From Paracoccaceae bacterium (lineage in GTDB: Bacteria > Pseudomonadota > Alphaproteobacteria > Rhodobacterales > Rhodobacteraceae), in the NCBI GenBank assembly GCA_020622085.1, contig JAHRYM010000002.1:811604-875603 (forward strand): a stretch of 64,000 bases of DNA. The letters are read 5' to 3'. Below are positions 52,604-61,505 of this stretch, piece by piece. The notes beneath the pieces were generated by a model. That model did not search any database and was not told the DNA's origin. It was given only the letters and a program-made list of their open reading frames with translations. Position numbers and translations under genes: made by a program. How positions within the stretch are numbered: the first letter of the stretch is position 1; the number at the start of each line of letters is the position of its first letter.

Positions 52604-52779
52604 CCCCGATCAGGGCCTGACCCGCCTCCACTCTGTGATCAGTTCCGTCGGCTCAGGCCCTGATCTCGACGCAGCATAGGGGGGTCAATTTTGGACGCCG
52701 ATAGGGGGTCAGTTTTGCGTGCCGATTGACAAAACGGTTATTTCGCCTCAGTCGCCGGAAGGCGGAGCAGAGCGGCGGG

Positions 52780-53343
52780 TCAGACCACCATAGCCAGCAC
52801 CGCCCTGTAAAGCCGCTCGGTCAAGGCCCATAGCCTCTGGCGCTGTGGCACAGCCCTGACTGCCAGCGCGCAAGCCGTCCCAATCACGGCGCCGCCCAGA
52901 ATGTCGAACGGGAAATGCGCGCCCAGATAAACACGGCCCCAGCCGACCGCCAAAGCCAGAGGCAGCAGAACAAGGCCAGCCTTCCGCAAGGGCGACAGCG
53001 CCAGCGACACGGCGAGCGCGAACATCAGCGTTGCATGATCCGATGGGAACGAATTTTCAGGCGCATGGTTCATCAGGTTCAGCCCCAACCCGATCTCGAA
53101 AGGCCGCGGACGATAGGCCAGTTCACCGATGATCTGAACTATCCCCAGCCCAATAAGTCCGGCGGCGACCGCATCTAGGAGGGCAGGCCTTAACCACCCT
53201 TTGATCCAGGTCACCAGCAGGATCAGCGCAACGACTGGCACAACGGCACTTGCCATCACTGATGCTGCGAATACCAGCCATTCGGGCGCCTCTGGCCCGG
53301 CGGTCAGCAGATTGAACAGCGAAGTGTCAAGGCTGTGCATCAT
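52780..53343 (-). CDS. PAP2-superfamily phosphatase (BcrC-like)
   Basis: 187 residues, about six membrane helices. Phosphatase motifs RPRPFE (about 79), NSFPSDHATLMFA (about 95-107) and GRVYLGAHFPFDILGG (about 137-152) are present; the PSDH form is that of BcrC-type undecaprenyl-diphosphate phosphatases rather than PSGH. It may recycle undecaprenyl carrier or act on phosphatidyl-glycerophosphate-type lipids. A second Met one codon downstream is an alternative start. It begins 62 bases after the decayed DedA gene and ends 49 bases from the IS21 right end. Confidence 0.88.
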   Translation of the reverse strand: MMHSLDTSLFNLLTAGPEAPEWLVFAASVMASAVVPVVALILLVTWIKGWLRPALLDAVAAGLIGLGIVQIIGELAYRPRPFEIGLGLNLMNHAPENSFPSDHATLMFALAVSLALSPLRKAGLVLLPLALAVGWGRVYLGAHFPFDILGGAVIGTACALAVRAVPQRQRLWALTERLYRAVLAMVV

Positions 53344-53404
53344 GGTTCCGTGGTCCTGTTCTTGTCCGGAGCGCCTCAGCGAAGCTCGACGACGGCCGCC
53401 CGAA

Positions 53405-53911
53405 CTATCCCTGTGATTTCGCCAATCGGCGATTGCTGATGCAGGTCAATCGGGGGGTCGGGAACCGACTCCCGCTCCTGCAACTTTCCGATGAGGCTGT
53501 CCAGCAAAGATTGGTCTGTGCGTATGGTCTGTGTGCCTTCGGGTCGTTCAGCGCGGGCTTGCCATCTGTGCCATGCTGCACGAAGACCAACTCATTTGGC
53601 TGCCCGCGCCAGAAATGCGGAACCGTTTCAACCGTGGCGTCTTCGTTGCCTTCAATCGCCGCATAGACCGCATCGAACAACAGGCAGGGTGTTGGCGGCG
53701 CTGACCCGATGGCGACGAACCATGCCAGATCGAAGGAGTCCCAAAGCCCGTGTTGCACCAGAATGCCGCCCGCATCGACGATCAGCGTGCCGGGGATGAC
53801 CACGCCTGTCAGAAAGAAGGCTTCAAGCATCGACGCAAGCCCGATCAGCCAATAGCCAGACACGCCAAGGGCCTGCAGGGACGGAAGGATCTGGTCGACG
53901 GAAAGGTTCAT
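53405..53911 (-). pseudogene. Decayed DedA-family / LssY-like gene fragment
   Basis: The first 70 codons (MNLSVDQILPSLQALGVSGYWLIGLASMLEAFF through LDAWFVAIGSA-like sequence, read as LAWFVAIGSA) match the N-terminus of the DedA part of the triple-fusion protein at 59418-61505. The frame then runs directly into ETVPHFWRGQPNELVFVQ, similar to the LssY-type C-terminal region of that same protein (TPYFWRSQPNDLAF), with no PAP2 section, and ends in unrelated sequence. It looks like an internally deleted, frameshifted paralogue. Confidence 0.65.
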
Positions 53912-53915
53912 GAGG

Positions 53916-56501
53916 TCACTTCGCGATCAGTCCGCGCGCCGAACCCGCGATCAGCAGGGCGACATCGCCCATCGCGCGCATGGGCGACACAGTTGGCGGA
54001 AGGGCCAGATAGCGCGGGCGCCATTCCGGCTGGAACTTCTGCTTGAAGGCCCGAAGGCCTTCGAAATTGTAGAACGCGCCACCATGGCGATAGATCAGCC
54101 GCCCGAAGCGGTTCCAGGAACGGGATACCGACCTTTCCGACAGGCCGGACAAGGGCGCCATGCCAAGGCTGAACTCCTGCGCCCCTTCGGCCTTGTAATG
54201 CTCGATCAGGCTCAGGAACATGAATTCCATCAGGCCGGATGCCTCGTCGGGCAGGTAGCGCATCAGGTCGACCGTGATCTTCCGCCCATCCTTGCCGGCA
54301 AGGACATTGGCAAAGGCGATGATCCTGCCCTCCTTGCGCACGACGGCAATATCGAACAGCGCAAGATAGGCCGGGTCGAAGCGACCGACCGAAAATCCCT
54401 TTTCGCGCCCTGTCTTGCCGCCCAGCCATGCGTCCGAGATGACGCGCAACGTGTTGATCAAGGTCGCGTCATGGGGTGCAGACAGCAGGGCAAATTCATA
54501 GCCATCCCGCTGACGCTTTTTCATCGTCGTGCGCATGGTCTTGAAATGGCCGCCGGCAAGGCTGAACTCCGGCAGCCGGACCACTGCTTCCTCGCCGATT
54601 TTGTGCAGTGTCAGGCCAAGTTCGACCCAGAGCGGCAGGTTTTCCCGGCCGACCTCGTAGAGTATGGGCCGCGCGTTGGCTCGGGCAGCCTGATCGGTGA
54701 AGGTCCAGACAAGCGCCTCAAACTCGGCCGGGTCGCCCACAGGATCGCCATAAGTGATCCATGACGCCCCGTGAACACCATACATCAGGAAAGCATTGCC
54801 GGTACCGGAGAACATCAACCACTTGTCTCCGGTCTGACTGAGCCATGCCTGCGGATCATCGGCCTTGGCGCAAAGGGCAAAGGCGCGTGGCATGGCTTCG
54901 GGCGCTGTGACCTCAAGGCGCGGTGTTCGGATCGGTCTGGTCAACAGGTAGATGCCGAAGAAGAAGAGCACCGTCGTGGCCGCCAGCCCAGCCCGCAAGG
55001 CGCGTGGTGTGTTGGAATTGCGCGAAAACTCGGACCAGAGGTTGTTCGAATAGGGAACGGCCTTGTGGACGAAAAGGAAGAACGCCGCCGCGGCGGCGCA
55101 AGCGCTGATGACCGTGACAAACCACCGGGCGTCAAAGACACCGGATGTCAACTGGCCGGGGCGGTCAAAAGCCTTGCGGAATGGCAGAAGGAACAGTGCA
55201 CCGGCCCCAAGGAAAGCCGCATTCCCGAAGTCGAAATCATTGACGAGCGATGCAACAGCTCCGGCCAGCAGCGCGCCAACAGCGAACCACCAGGCCGAAG
55301 AGACACGGCGCGCCAGGCCGTGCGATACGATGATCAGGGCAACCCCGGCAACGGCCGAGGCGAGCGTCCCGCCCTCCAGCAGCAGAACGCCGACGACATC
55401 ACCTTCGGACATCGCCTCGGCGCGGACAGAGGGAAGCATCGTGATCAGAAGCAGCCAGACCCCGAATCCGAATGCCACCGAAGCAACAAGACCTGGCGAT
55501 ATCCCGTGCAGGGTGGCAAAGGCTGGTTGCAGAGTCGGCGCCCGTGCCAGCAAGCGGCTGCCAAGGCCGCTGGCAAGCCGGATTTCGTTCAGCGCCACCA
55601 ACAAGAAGGCCAATGCAAATGGCACAAGATAATAGACCAGCCGGAACAGCAGCAGCGCTGCAGCGGCCTCGCCGACCGGCACAGCGGTTGGGAGTGTGCC
55701 GATGACGACGGTCTCGAACACGCCGACTCCGCCGGGAACGTGACTGAGCACACCGATCATTGTCGCCGCAGCGTAGACGGCAACAAAGGTTGCATAGTCC
55801 GACTTGCCGTCGGGCAGCAGAACCCAAAGCGCAAAGGAGGCCGCGGCGATGTCGATCAGGGTCACAACAAGTTGCCCGCCAAGATCGGCCAGGGGCGGCA
55901 GCCGCAAGTCGTGGCCGCGAATGCTGACAGACCGTTGACTGCCGGACAGCCGGACGATCAATCCAACTGAGAGTGCAGTCAAAAGGGTGGCCACGGTCTG
56001 GATTGTCTGTGGCGAAAAGGGAAGCAAGGCTCCGACCGCGCCAGGATGAATAGCCAGTGCCGCCAAGCCTACAAGGGTTAGCCCGGTTCCCAAGACAAGG
56101 GCGATATATCCGGAAACCGCGGCCACCTCGAAAGCATTCAAACCGACAGCGGAATAGATCCGGTAGCGGACCGCACCGCCAGAAACGACGCTGACGCCGA
56201 TCGTGTTCCCGAAGGCATATCCAAGAAAGCCACCAAGAGCGACGACGCGCCGGTCTAGCCTCTTCCCGATGAAGCGCAACGCGAACCAATCATAGAAGAT
56301 GAGTGCGACATACCCGATGACTGTGGCACATAAGGCCGTAGCAAGAACCGACACCGGCGTTGCCCTGATGGTCGCGGCCACATCGGCAGGGTTGACCGAT
56401 TTCAGCAGGTGGAAAAGCGCATAAAGGCCCAGGAGAAACAGGGCAGCACCCAGAAGGACGGGCGCGGCATGTCGAAGAGATTGAAGGTTCAGTCGCGCCA
56501 T
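53916..56501 (-). CDS. mprF: MprF-like bifunctional phosphatidylglycerol flippase/synthetase
   Basis: 861 residues from MARLNLQSLRHAAP; GAGAGG lies upstream of the ATG and an in-frame extension is rejected. The N-terminal 540 residues hold about 14 membrane helices of the flippase domain (LSHVPGGVGVFETVVIG is the family landmark). The C-terminal 290 residues are a DUF2156 GNAT-like aminoacyl transferase domain (WLMFSGTGNAFLMYGVHGASWITYGDPVGDP; GLMEFMFLSLIEHYK; SRSWNRFGRLIYRHGGAFYNFEGLRAFKQKF). Such enzymes add Lys, Ala or Arg to phosphatidylglycerol and flip it, lowering binding of cationic peptides. Divergent from the PepSY/two-component genes. Confidence 0.92.
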   Translation of the reverse strand: MARLNLQSLRHAAPVLLGAALFLLGLYALFHLLKSVNPADVAATIRATPVSVLATALCATVIGYVALIFYDWFALRFIGKRLDRRVVALGGFLGYAFGNTIGVSVVSGGAVRYRIYSAVGLNAFEVAAVSGYIALVLGTGLTLVGLAALAIHPGAVGALLPFSPQTIQTVATLLTALSVGLIVRLSGSQRSVSIRGHDLRLPPLADLGGQLVVTLIDIAAASFALWVLLPDGKSDYATFVAVYAAATMIGVLSHVPGGVGVFETVVIGTLPTAVPVGEAAAALLLFRLVYYLVPFALAFLLVALNEIRLASGLGSRLLARAPTLQPAFATLHGISPGLVASVAFGFGVWLLLITMLPSVRAEAMSEGDVVGVLLLEGGTLASAVAGVALIIVSHGLARRVSSAWWFAVGALLAGAVASLVNDFDFGNAAFLGAGALFLLPFRKAFDRPGQLTSGVFDARWFVTVISACAAAAAFFLFVHKAVPYSNNLWSEFSRNSNTPRALRAGLAATTVLFFFGIYLLTRPIRTPRLEVTAPEAMPRAFALCAKADDPQAWLSQTGDKWLMFSGTGNAFLMYGVHGASWITYGDPVGDPAEFEALVWTFTDQAARANARPILYEVGRENLPLWVELGLTLHKIGEEAVVRLPEFSLAGGHFKTMRTTMKKRQRDGYEFALLSAPHDATLINTLRVISDAWLGGKTGREKGFSVGRFDPAYLALFDIAVVRKEGRIIAFANVLAGKDGRKITVDLMRYLPDEASGLMEFMFLSLIEHYKAEGAQEFSLGMAPLSGLSERSVSRSWNRFGRLIYRHGGAFYNFEGLRAFKQKFQPEWRPRYLALPPTVSPMRAMGDVALLIAGSARGLIAK

Positions 56502-56597
56502 CCCGCCTCTCGTCCGTTCGGAACAATGGATTTGGGGATATTTCTTAACCCTCAAAGGTCGTGCCTGTAACCGGCAAACAGGCCGACGACCCGCTTC

Positions 56598-56611
56598 ATA
56601 CAAAACTGTAT
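56598..56611. promoter_or_regulatory. Palindrome in the mprF-pepSY divergent region (possible operator)
   Basis: ATACA, four bases, TGTAT: a perfect 5-bp inverted repeat in the 194-base gap between the divergent mprF and PepSY/two-component genes, overlapping a TATAGA that could be a -10 element for the plus strand. A second inverted repeat, GCAGGC/GCCTGC at 56657-56674, lies in the PepSY leader. Suitable places for regulator binding, not proven. Confidence 0.35.
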
Positions 56612-56695
56612 AGACTTGGAAAAGCGATCGTCGAAAGGGATCCCCAATTGTGGAAGGCAGGCAAGACAGCCTGCTTCAAACAAGGAAATGACCCG

Positions 56696-57067
56696 ATGCT
56701 TCGCAAAACTTTGATCCTGTTCCCGGTGGCTCTGCTGGGCATTTTGCCCTTCGCCGCCTCGGCCGAAACTATGAACCAGGGTGAACTCGACATGTTCCGC
56801 AGTGCCTCGCTGACGATCCAGCAGGCAGGGGATGCCGCCCTGAAAGCCCATTCGGGCACGCTGGCTGCCGTGACCTTCGGCGACGAGAACGGCCGCGCGG
56901 CCTATGAGGCGGTGGTGATCGGCAGCGATGGCCAGTCCTGGACGGTGTTCATCGATGCCAAGTCGGGCGAAGTCTTCGCCTCGGCCCTGTCTTCGACTAT
57001 GGAAGACCATGCGGACGGAGCCGAAGGTGAAAACGGCGAACAGGATGGCGAGACGAACGACGGCTGA
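56696..57067 (+). CDS. PepSY-domain-like exported protein
   Basis: 123 residues from MLRKTLILFPVALLG. A signal peptide is cleaved near ASAE (about 23). The mature domain shows SLTIQQAGDAALKAHSGTLAAVTF and AAYEAVVIGSDGQSWTVFIDAKSGEVF, the PepSY (M4 propeptide-like) pattern, with an acidic tail (Glu/Asp/Gly rich). PepSY proteins are periplasmic and often lie beside OmpR-type two-component genes, as here, where they may modulate the sensor. AAGGA lies 9 bases upstream of the ATG. First gene of the regulator operon. Confidence 0.85.
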   Translation: MLRKTLILFPVALLGILPFAASAETMNQGELDMFRSASLTIQQAGDAALKAHSGTLAAVTFGDENGRAAYEAVVIGSDGQSWTVFIDAKSGEVFASALSSTMEDHADGAEGENGEQDGETNDG

Positions 57068-57144
57068 TGTTCCCCCGTTGAAGATCACCCGCTTGCCCGG
57101 CCGCGACGTGCGGCCGGGCGACTGTATTGGAAAGACCCTTCATC

Positions 57145-57816
57145 ATGAAGATCCTGTTGGCAGAAGATGATCGTGAAACCGCAACCTACGTAGTCAAGGG
57201 TTTGACCGGAGAAGGTCACATCGTTGATCACCTTGCGAATGGCCGGGACGCCCTCAGTCAGGCGATGTCGGGCGACTATGATCTTCTGATCCTCGATCGC
57301 ATGATGCCGGGGCTTGACGGGTTGTCGATACTGAAATCCCTGCGCGCGGCCAAGATCGATGCGCCTGCGATCCTGCTGACCGCTATGGGCGCGGTCGACG
57401 ACAGGGTGGCCGGCCTACGCGGTGGGGCCGACGACTATATTGTGAAGCCCTTCGCCTTTGTCGAGCTCTTGGCTCGCGTCGACACAATCTTTCGTCGGCC
57501 GGCGTCGCGCGATGAAGTGCTTGAACTGGTTATCGGGGATCTGCGCCTGGACCTTCTGAAACGCGAGGTGACAAGGGAAGGTGCCCGGATCGACCTGCAA
57601 CCGCGCGAGTTTCTGCTGCTTAAGCATTTCATGGAACGACCGGGGCGCGTACAGACCCGCACCGTCCTGCTCGAGTCGGTCTGGGGACTGAATTTCGATC
57701 CCAAGACAAGCGTGGTCGAGACCCACATCAGCCGTCTGCGTAGCAAGATCGACAAGACCTTCGACAAACATTACCTCGTTACGCTGCATGGCGTTGGCTA
57801 CGTCTTTCAACCATGA
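57145..57816 (+). CDS. OmpR/PhoB-type response regulator
   Basis: 223 residues from MKILLAEDDRETA. Receiver domain with acidic pair EDD (7-9), phospho-acceptor Asp51 in LLILDRMMPGLDG, Thr in LLTAMG and Lys in IVKPF; C-terminal winged-helix with RLDLLKREVTREG and VVETHISRLRSKIDK. It should be phosphorylated by the sensor kinase encoded directly downstream (ATGA overlap at 57813-57816) and bind DNA as a dimer. Confidence 0.95.
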   Translation: MKILLAEDDRETATYVVKGLTGEGHIVDHLANGRDALSQAMSGDYDLLILDRMMPGLDGLSILKSLRAAKIDAPAILLTAMGAVDDRVAGLRGGADDYIVKPFAFVELLARVDTIFRRPASRDEVLELVIGDLRLDLLKREVTREGARIDLQPREFLLLKHFMERPGRVQTRTVLLESVWGLNFDPKTSVVETHISRLRSKIDKTFDKHYLVTLHGVGYVFQP

Positions 57817-59198
57817 GAAAACGGCTCTCCTCATCCATGCGCTTTGCGCTTGCGCTATCGGCGGTCTTTGCCATCGGCACGCTTACGGCGGGCGGCCTGT
57901 CGTATCTTTTACTCTCGAAAGAGATGGCCGCACGGCTCGCCGCCGATGTGCAATCCAGCGCCGAAAGTCTGGCGCAGATTGCGGCGGCAGGGGATAGGAC
58001 CGATCTAAGAGAACAGGTCATTGCGCAGGTACGCGCCAGCCGAGATGCCGCAGCCCTTTTCGCATTTGTCGATGTCGCCTCGGGTGAAACGCTTGGATCC
58101 TTGCAGATTGCAAAGCCCTTTCAAGGGCCACACAGACTGCTCGTCGGGCAAGACATTCCGAAAGCCACGAACACCGCCCTCAACCCTCCGGAAGCCTATC
58201 TGGCCTACGGAATTCGAACTGATCTTGGCTGGGTCATTGCCGCACGTGACGAGGCTTGGGTAACGGAAAGTGGCGAGATACTGATCCAGGCAACCGCATC
58301 GTCGCTCGGCCTTGCGACCCTTCTTTGCATCGGCGTGGCTCTTATGATTGCAAGGCGCAACGAACGCAGGATCGACAGGATGGATCAAGTTCTCGACGCG
58401 GTCGGTGCTGGACGCCTTGATTGCCGGATAAAGGACTCAGGCGACGACGACCTGGCCGACATGTCCGCGCGAGTGGATCGGATGCTCGACCAGCTCGAAA
58501 AAGGAGTGGAGGCCGTCAGACAGGTTTCTACTGACGTCGCCCACGACTTGCGTGCTCCTTTGGCACGGCTCCGGATGCGGTTGGAACCACAAGCCTTGTC
58601 CCTCGAATTGCCCGATGACGCGCGGCACGAGATCGGATCGGCCCTGCAGGACATTGATGCAATCTCGGCGACCTTCGATGCCATACTGAGGCTGGCACGG
58701 CTTGAATCGGGCACGGCTACGCTACGCCTGCAGCCCGTCGATCTTTGCTCTATCGCGCGCGATGTGCATGAACTTCTGGAACCCACCGCCGCCGATGCAG
58801 GGCGTCTCCTGACACTTGATCTTGCCGTCGAGGAAGCTTGGGTCTTGGGAGATGAGGAACTCCTCTCGCAAGCTTTGGTCAATCTGGTCGACAATGCCCT
58901 ACGCCATTGTCCGGCACCGGCCCCGATTTCAATCGAAGTCCGCATTGAAACGACAGGTCCAGTCTTGGTCGTAAGTGATAACGGACCAGGAATCCCTGCT
59001 TCTGATCGCGGCCGAGTGCTGGGCCGTTTTGTAAGGCTGGATGCAAGCCGTTCAGTAGCAGGCAGCGGCATCGGTCTTACTCTGATTGCATCTATCGCCA
59101 AACTGCACGGAGCCACCTTGAAACTGTCCGACAACGAACCGGGCCTGCGGGCATCTCTGGAGTTTTCTCCGCCAAGTCAAATGGCTGCAGACAGATAA
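57813..59198 (+). CDS. Membrane sensor histidine kinase
   Basis: 461 residues. TM1 about 11-33, an extracytoplasmic sensor region of about 120 residues, TM2 about 158-180, HAMP linker about 182-235, HisKA with His244 in STDVAHDLRAPLARLRMRLE, and an HATPase domain with LVNLVDNALRHC (N box), VSDNGPGIP (G1) and GSGIGLTLI (G2). It phosphorylates the adjacent OmpR-type regulator. A possible inducer is membrane damage or cationic peptides, inferred from the divergent mprF and PepSY context. Confidence 0.93.
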   Translation: MRKRLSSSMRFALALSAVFAIGTLTAGGLSYLLLSKEMAARLAADVQSSAESLAQIAAAGDRTDLREQVIAQVRASRDAAALFAFVDVASGETLGSLQIAKPFQGPHRLLVGQDIPKATNTALNPPEAYLAYGIRTDLGWVIAARDEAWVTESGEILIQATASSLGLATLLCIGVALMIARRNERRIDRMDQVLDAVGAGRLDCRIKDSGDDDLADMSARVDRMLDQLEKGVEAVRQVSTDVAHDLRAPLARLRMRLEPQALSLELPDDARHEIGSALQDIDAISATFDAILRLARLESGTATLRLQPVDLCSIARDVHELLEPTAADAGRLLTLDLAVEEAWVLGDEELLSQALVNLVDNALRHCPAPAPISIEVRIETTGPVLVVSDNGPGIPASDRGRVLGRFVRLDASRSVAGSGIGLTLIASIAKLHGATLKLSDNEPGLRASLEFSPPSQMAADR

Positions 59199-59417
59199 GA
59201 TCCCAAGATATCCGTCGTGCCGCTCTGATCCCGCAGCCCAGGTCGCTGGCGCAATCGGCACGGTCTGCAGTGATCTTCAGTTCGCTGCACTCTGCATACA
59301 CGCACTGATGGCCTGACCACGCGTCCACCTCGGAATCCAATGACCAAAGCACATGCTTTTCGACCAGTTCCACATCCCAGACCACATCGCGCGCCCCGGA
59401 CCTGACAAGCCACAAGT
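59199..59417. other. Intergenic stretch between convergent genes
   Basis: 219 bases between the ends of the sensor kinase gene and the DedA-PAP2-LssY gene. No supported gene, RNA or strong terminator hairpin is visible. Confidence 0.5.
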
Positions 59418-61505
59418 TCAACGCAGCCGGATCACCGTGGCATTGCCGTCCGTGAACCAGGGATCTCCGGCGACCGTCTGGCCGAGCCGGGGTTGCGACA
59501 TGCGATGGTAGGTGATCTCGGCGGCCCCCGCGCCGAGATCGGCGGCAAGCGTTTCCCGTTCCGCGTCGATGTTCGGGTCGATGTGGTGCAGAAGCCCCCA
59601 GTCCAGGCCGTCGTCGAAGCTCGCCGCACCGAAATAGAGCCGCAGGCCATCCGCTGTGACGAACTCGGTGCGCCAGAAACGGACGTGGTGGCGTTTGCGT
59701 AGCGTGGCGTCGACCGTTGGTTTCTGGAACGCCAGATCGTTGGGCTGGCTGCGCCAGAAATAGGGGGTGACGGGCGCGGTGTCGTCGGCCTTGTTGGTCC
59801 AGGCGGCGAAGGCGGCCCGCTGGTGCGACAGGACGCCCGGGTCCTGCGCCTTGATCCATCCTGCGACCGCCATCGCATCGGTGAAGGCCGCCTCGTCTCG
59901 CGCAAGGACGATGACATTGATCGGCTCCAGCGCCGAGCCAATGATCGATTCCGTTTCGGTCGGAATCCGGCCCGACCCGGTCAGTTCTTCGATCGACGCG
60001 ATGGTCATGTCCCTGTCGAGAGTTACCACGACATTCCGCGCCTTGTCATGGACGGCGACCTGCCAGACCGCCACCAGACCCAGAAGCGACAGGACGGCAA
60101 GCGTGGCGACGGTATCTGCCCTCTGGACTGCGCCGCCGCCTGTCCTGGGTCGGAACTCACGCCACCATTCCGCGACCGCCACCCCGATGATGAGCCAGAT
60201 TGCCCCTACGATCCAGCCATTCAGCACATCCGACAGATAATGTTCGATCAGATAGATTCGGCTCAGCCCGATAAGGAAGGCCAGCGTCACGGCGCAGATC
60301 GCTGCGGGCAGGGCGCGGAGGATCTTCAGTCGCCAGAGGATGAAGAAGAGGAAAGCATAGAAGGCGACCGAGACCGCGGCATGGCCAGAAGGGAAGCTGC
60401 CGGAGGTTTCGGAGAAATAGGCCAGATCCGGGCGCGGCCGATGAAAGAGCCATTTGAGTATCGCGACACAGACCACTTCGCCCAGAAGAGCCGACGTCAG
60501 CCCCAGCGACAGGTCGAACCGGCGGCGTGCCAATGTTGCAACGAGGGCCGCCAGTGCCAGCGGCGTGACGGCCTTCCAGTCTCCAAGCCCGGTTACATGA
60601 GTGGCGATGCGCAGTAGCCCGGACGACCAGAAGGCATGGATCAGGTTCGCAAGCCGGACGTCGGCCTCGACTATGGGGGCAAGCATCAGGAAGTCGAAAA
60701 CCGAACCGGCCCAGATGGTGATGAGATAAAGCACCGCGACGGCCAGGAGCGTGGTCGGTAGCCCTGAGAATCGTTGCCGGTCGAAACGCCGCAGAAGGAA
60801 GGTCAAAGCCCGCGGGTGACGCCGGGCCCAGGCCTGGACATCGGGGTTGTCTAGGATCGCCTGGCCGATCGATCTGAGGATCGACTTGAGAAGCGGCCAC
60901 AGTCGCAGGATTCTCCGCACGAGCCAGATCAGCACGATCAGCACCGCCAGCACAGCGGCCAGGAAAAGCCCGAGCCGGGTCATGAGCGGGGCGAAACTGG
61001 TTGCGGCCCCTCCAAGCACGAAGCCGAACCCGATATGGGCGAGGGCATAGGGAAAACCGCTGAGGATATTCCAGAGCAGGAACCTGCGCCGCGACATGCC
61101 TGACAGCGCGGCGGCAAACGGGACCAGACCAGACACCGGGCCGAGAAAACGGCCCATGACCATCGCGAAACCGCCGTAACGATCGAAAAGTGCCACGGCC
61201 CGCTGATAGCTAGGTGACCTTTCCGGCTGCCATCGGCCGGTGGTCCCCCTGCGCGCCAGAGAACCCAGCCAGAAGCCCGCTTCCCCGCCAAGTGCCGAAC
61301 CGATCACCACGAACGAGACCAGGTCGAGGAAGTCGAGCAGCCCTTGATGCACCAGGATGCCGCTGGCATCGACGATCAGCGTTCCCGGGACGAAAACCCC
61401 GGTGGCGAAGAAAGCTTCCAGAAACGACGCCAGACCGATGATCCAGTAGGACCAGAGGCCGAGGGCCTCGAGAGAAGGAAGGATCTGGTCGAAGGACATG
61501 TTCAT
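59418..61505 (-). CDS. DedA-PAP2-LssY triple-fusion membrane protein
   Basis: 695 residues from MNMSFDQILPSLEALG; a start two codons downstream is possible because AAGG abuts the first ATG. Residues about 1-200 are a DedA-type domain (GVFVPGTLIVDASGIL; MVMGRFLGPVSGLVPFAAALSGM). Residues about 280-460 are a PAP2 phosphatase with KWLFHRPRP, SFPSGHA and SRIYLIEHYLSDVLNG. Residues about 490-695 match an LssY-type C-terminal domain (SQPNDLAFQKPTVDATLRKRHHVRFWRT). It probably moves or dephosphorylates a lipid carrier. The decayed relative at 53405-53911 suggests duplication in this locus. Confidence 0.88.
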   Translation of the reverse strand: MNMSFDQILPSLEALGLWSYWIIGLASFLEAFFATGVFVPGTLIVDASGILVHQGLLDFLDLVSFVVIGSALGGEAGFWLGSLARRGTTGRWQPERSPSYQRAVALFDRYGGFAMVMGRFLGPVSGLVPFAAALSGMSRRRFLLWNILSGFPYALAHIGFGFVLGGAATSFAPLMTRLGLFLAAVLAVLIVLIWLVRRILRLWPLLKSILRSIGQAILDNPDVQAWARRHPRALTFLLRRFDRQRFSGLPTTLLAVAVLYLITIWAGSVFDFLMLAPIVEADVRLANLIHAFWSSGLLRIATHVTGLGDWKAVTPLALAALVATLARRRFDLSLGLTSALLGEVVCVAILKWLFHRPRPDLAYFSETSGSFPSGHAAVSVAFYAFLFFILWRLKILRALPAAICAVTLAFLIGLSRIYLIEHYLSDVLNGWIVGAIWLIIGVAVAEWWREFRPRTGGGAVQRADTVATLAVLSLLGLVAVWQVAVHDKARNVVVTLDRDMTIASIEELTGSGRIPTETESIIGSALEPINVIVLARDEAAFTDAMAVAGWIKAQDPGVLSHQRAAFAAWTNKADDTAPVTPYFWRSQPNDLAFQKPTVDATLRKRHHVRFWRTEFVTADGLRLYFGAASFDDGLDWGLLHHIDPNIDAERETLAADLGAGAAEITYHRMSQPRLGQTVAGDPWFTDGNATVIRLR

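Larger units (their letters stand above)
50190..52731 (+). mobile_element. IS21-family insertion sequence (istA defective)
   Basis: About 2.54 kb with ends that begin TGT and carry internal repeats: the left end has GCAATTTTGACCCCC and a second CAATTTTGACCCCCC within 50 bases, and the right end has the inverted counterparts. The outer ends TGTGTTTCGGCGTGCAA and TGTCAATCGGCACGCAA (right end, inverted) match well. Flanks AAACGATT and AAACGGTT agree in 7 of 8 bases, an aged target duplication. It carries istA (broken) and istB (intact). Multiple terminal repeats plus istA/istB layout are typical of IS21. Confidence 0.88.
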
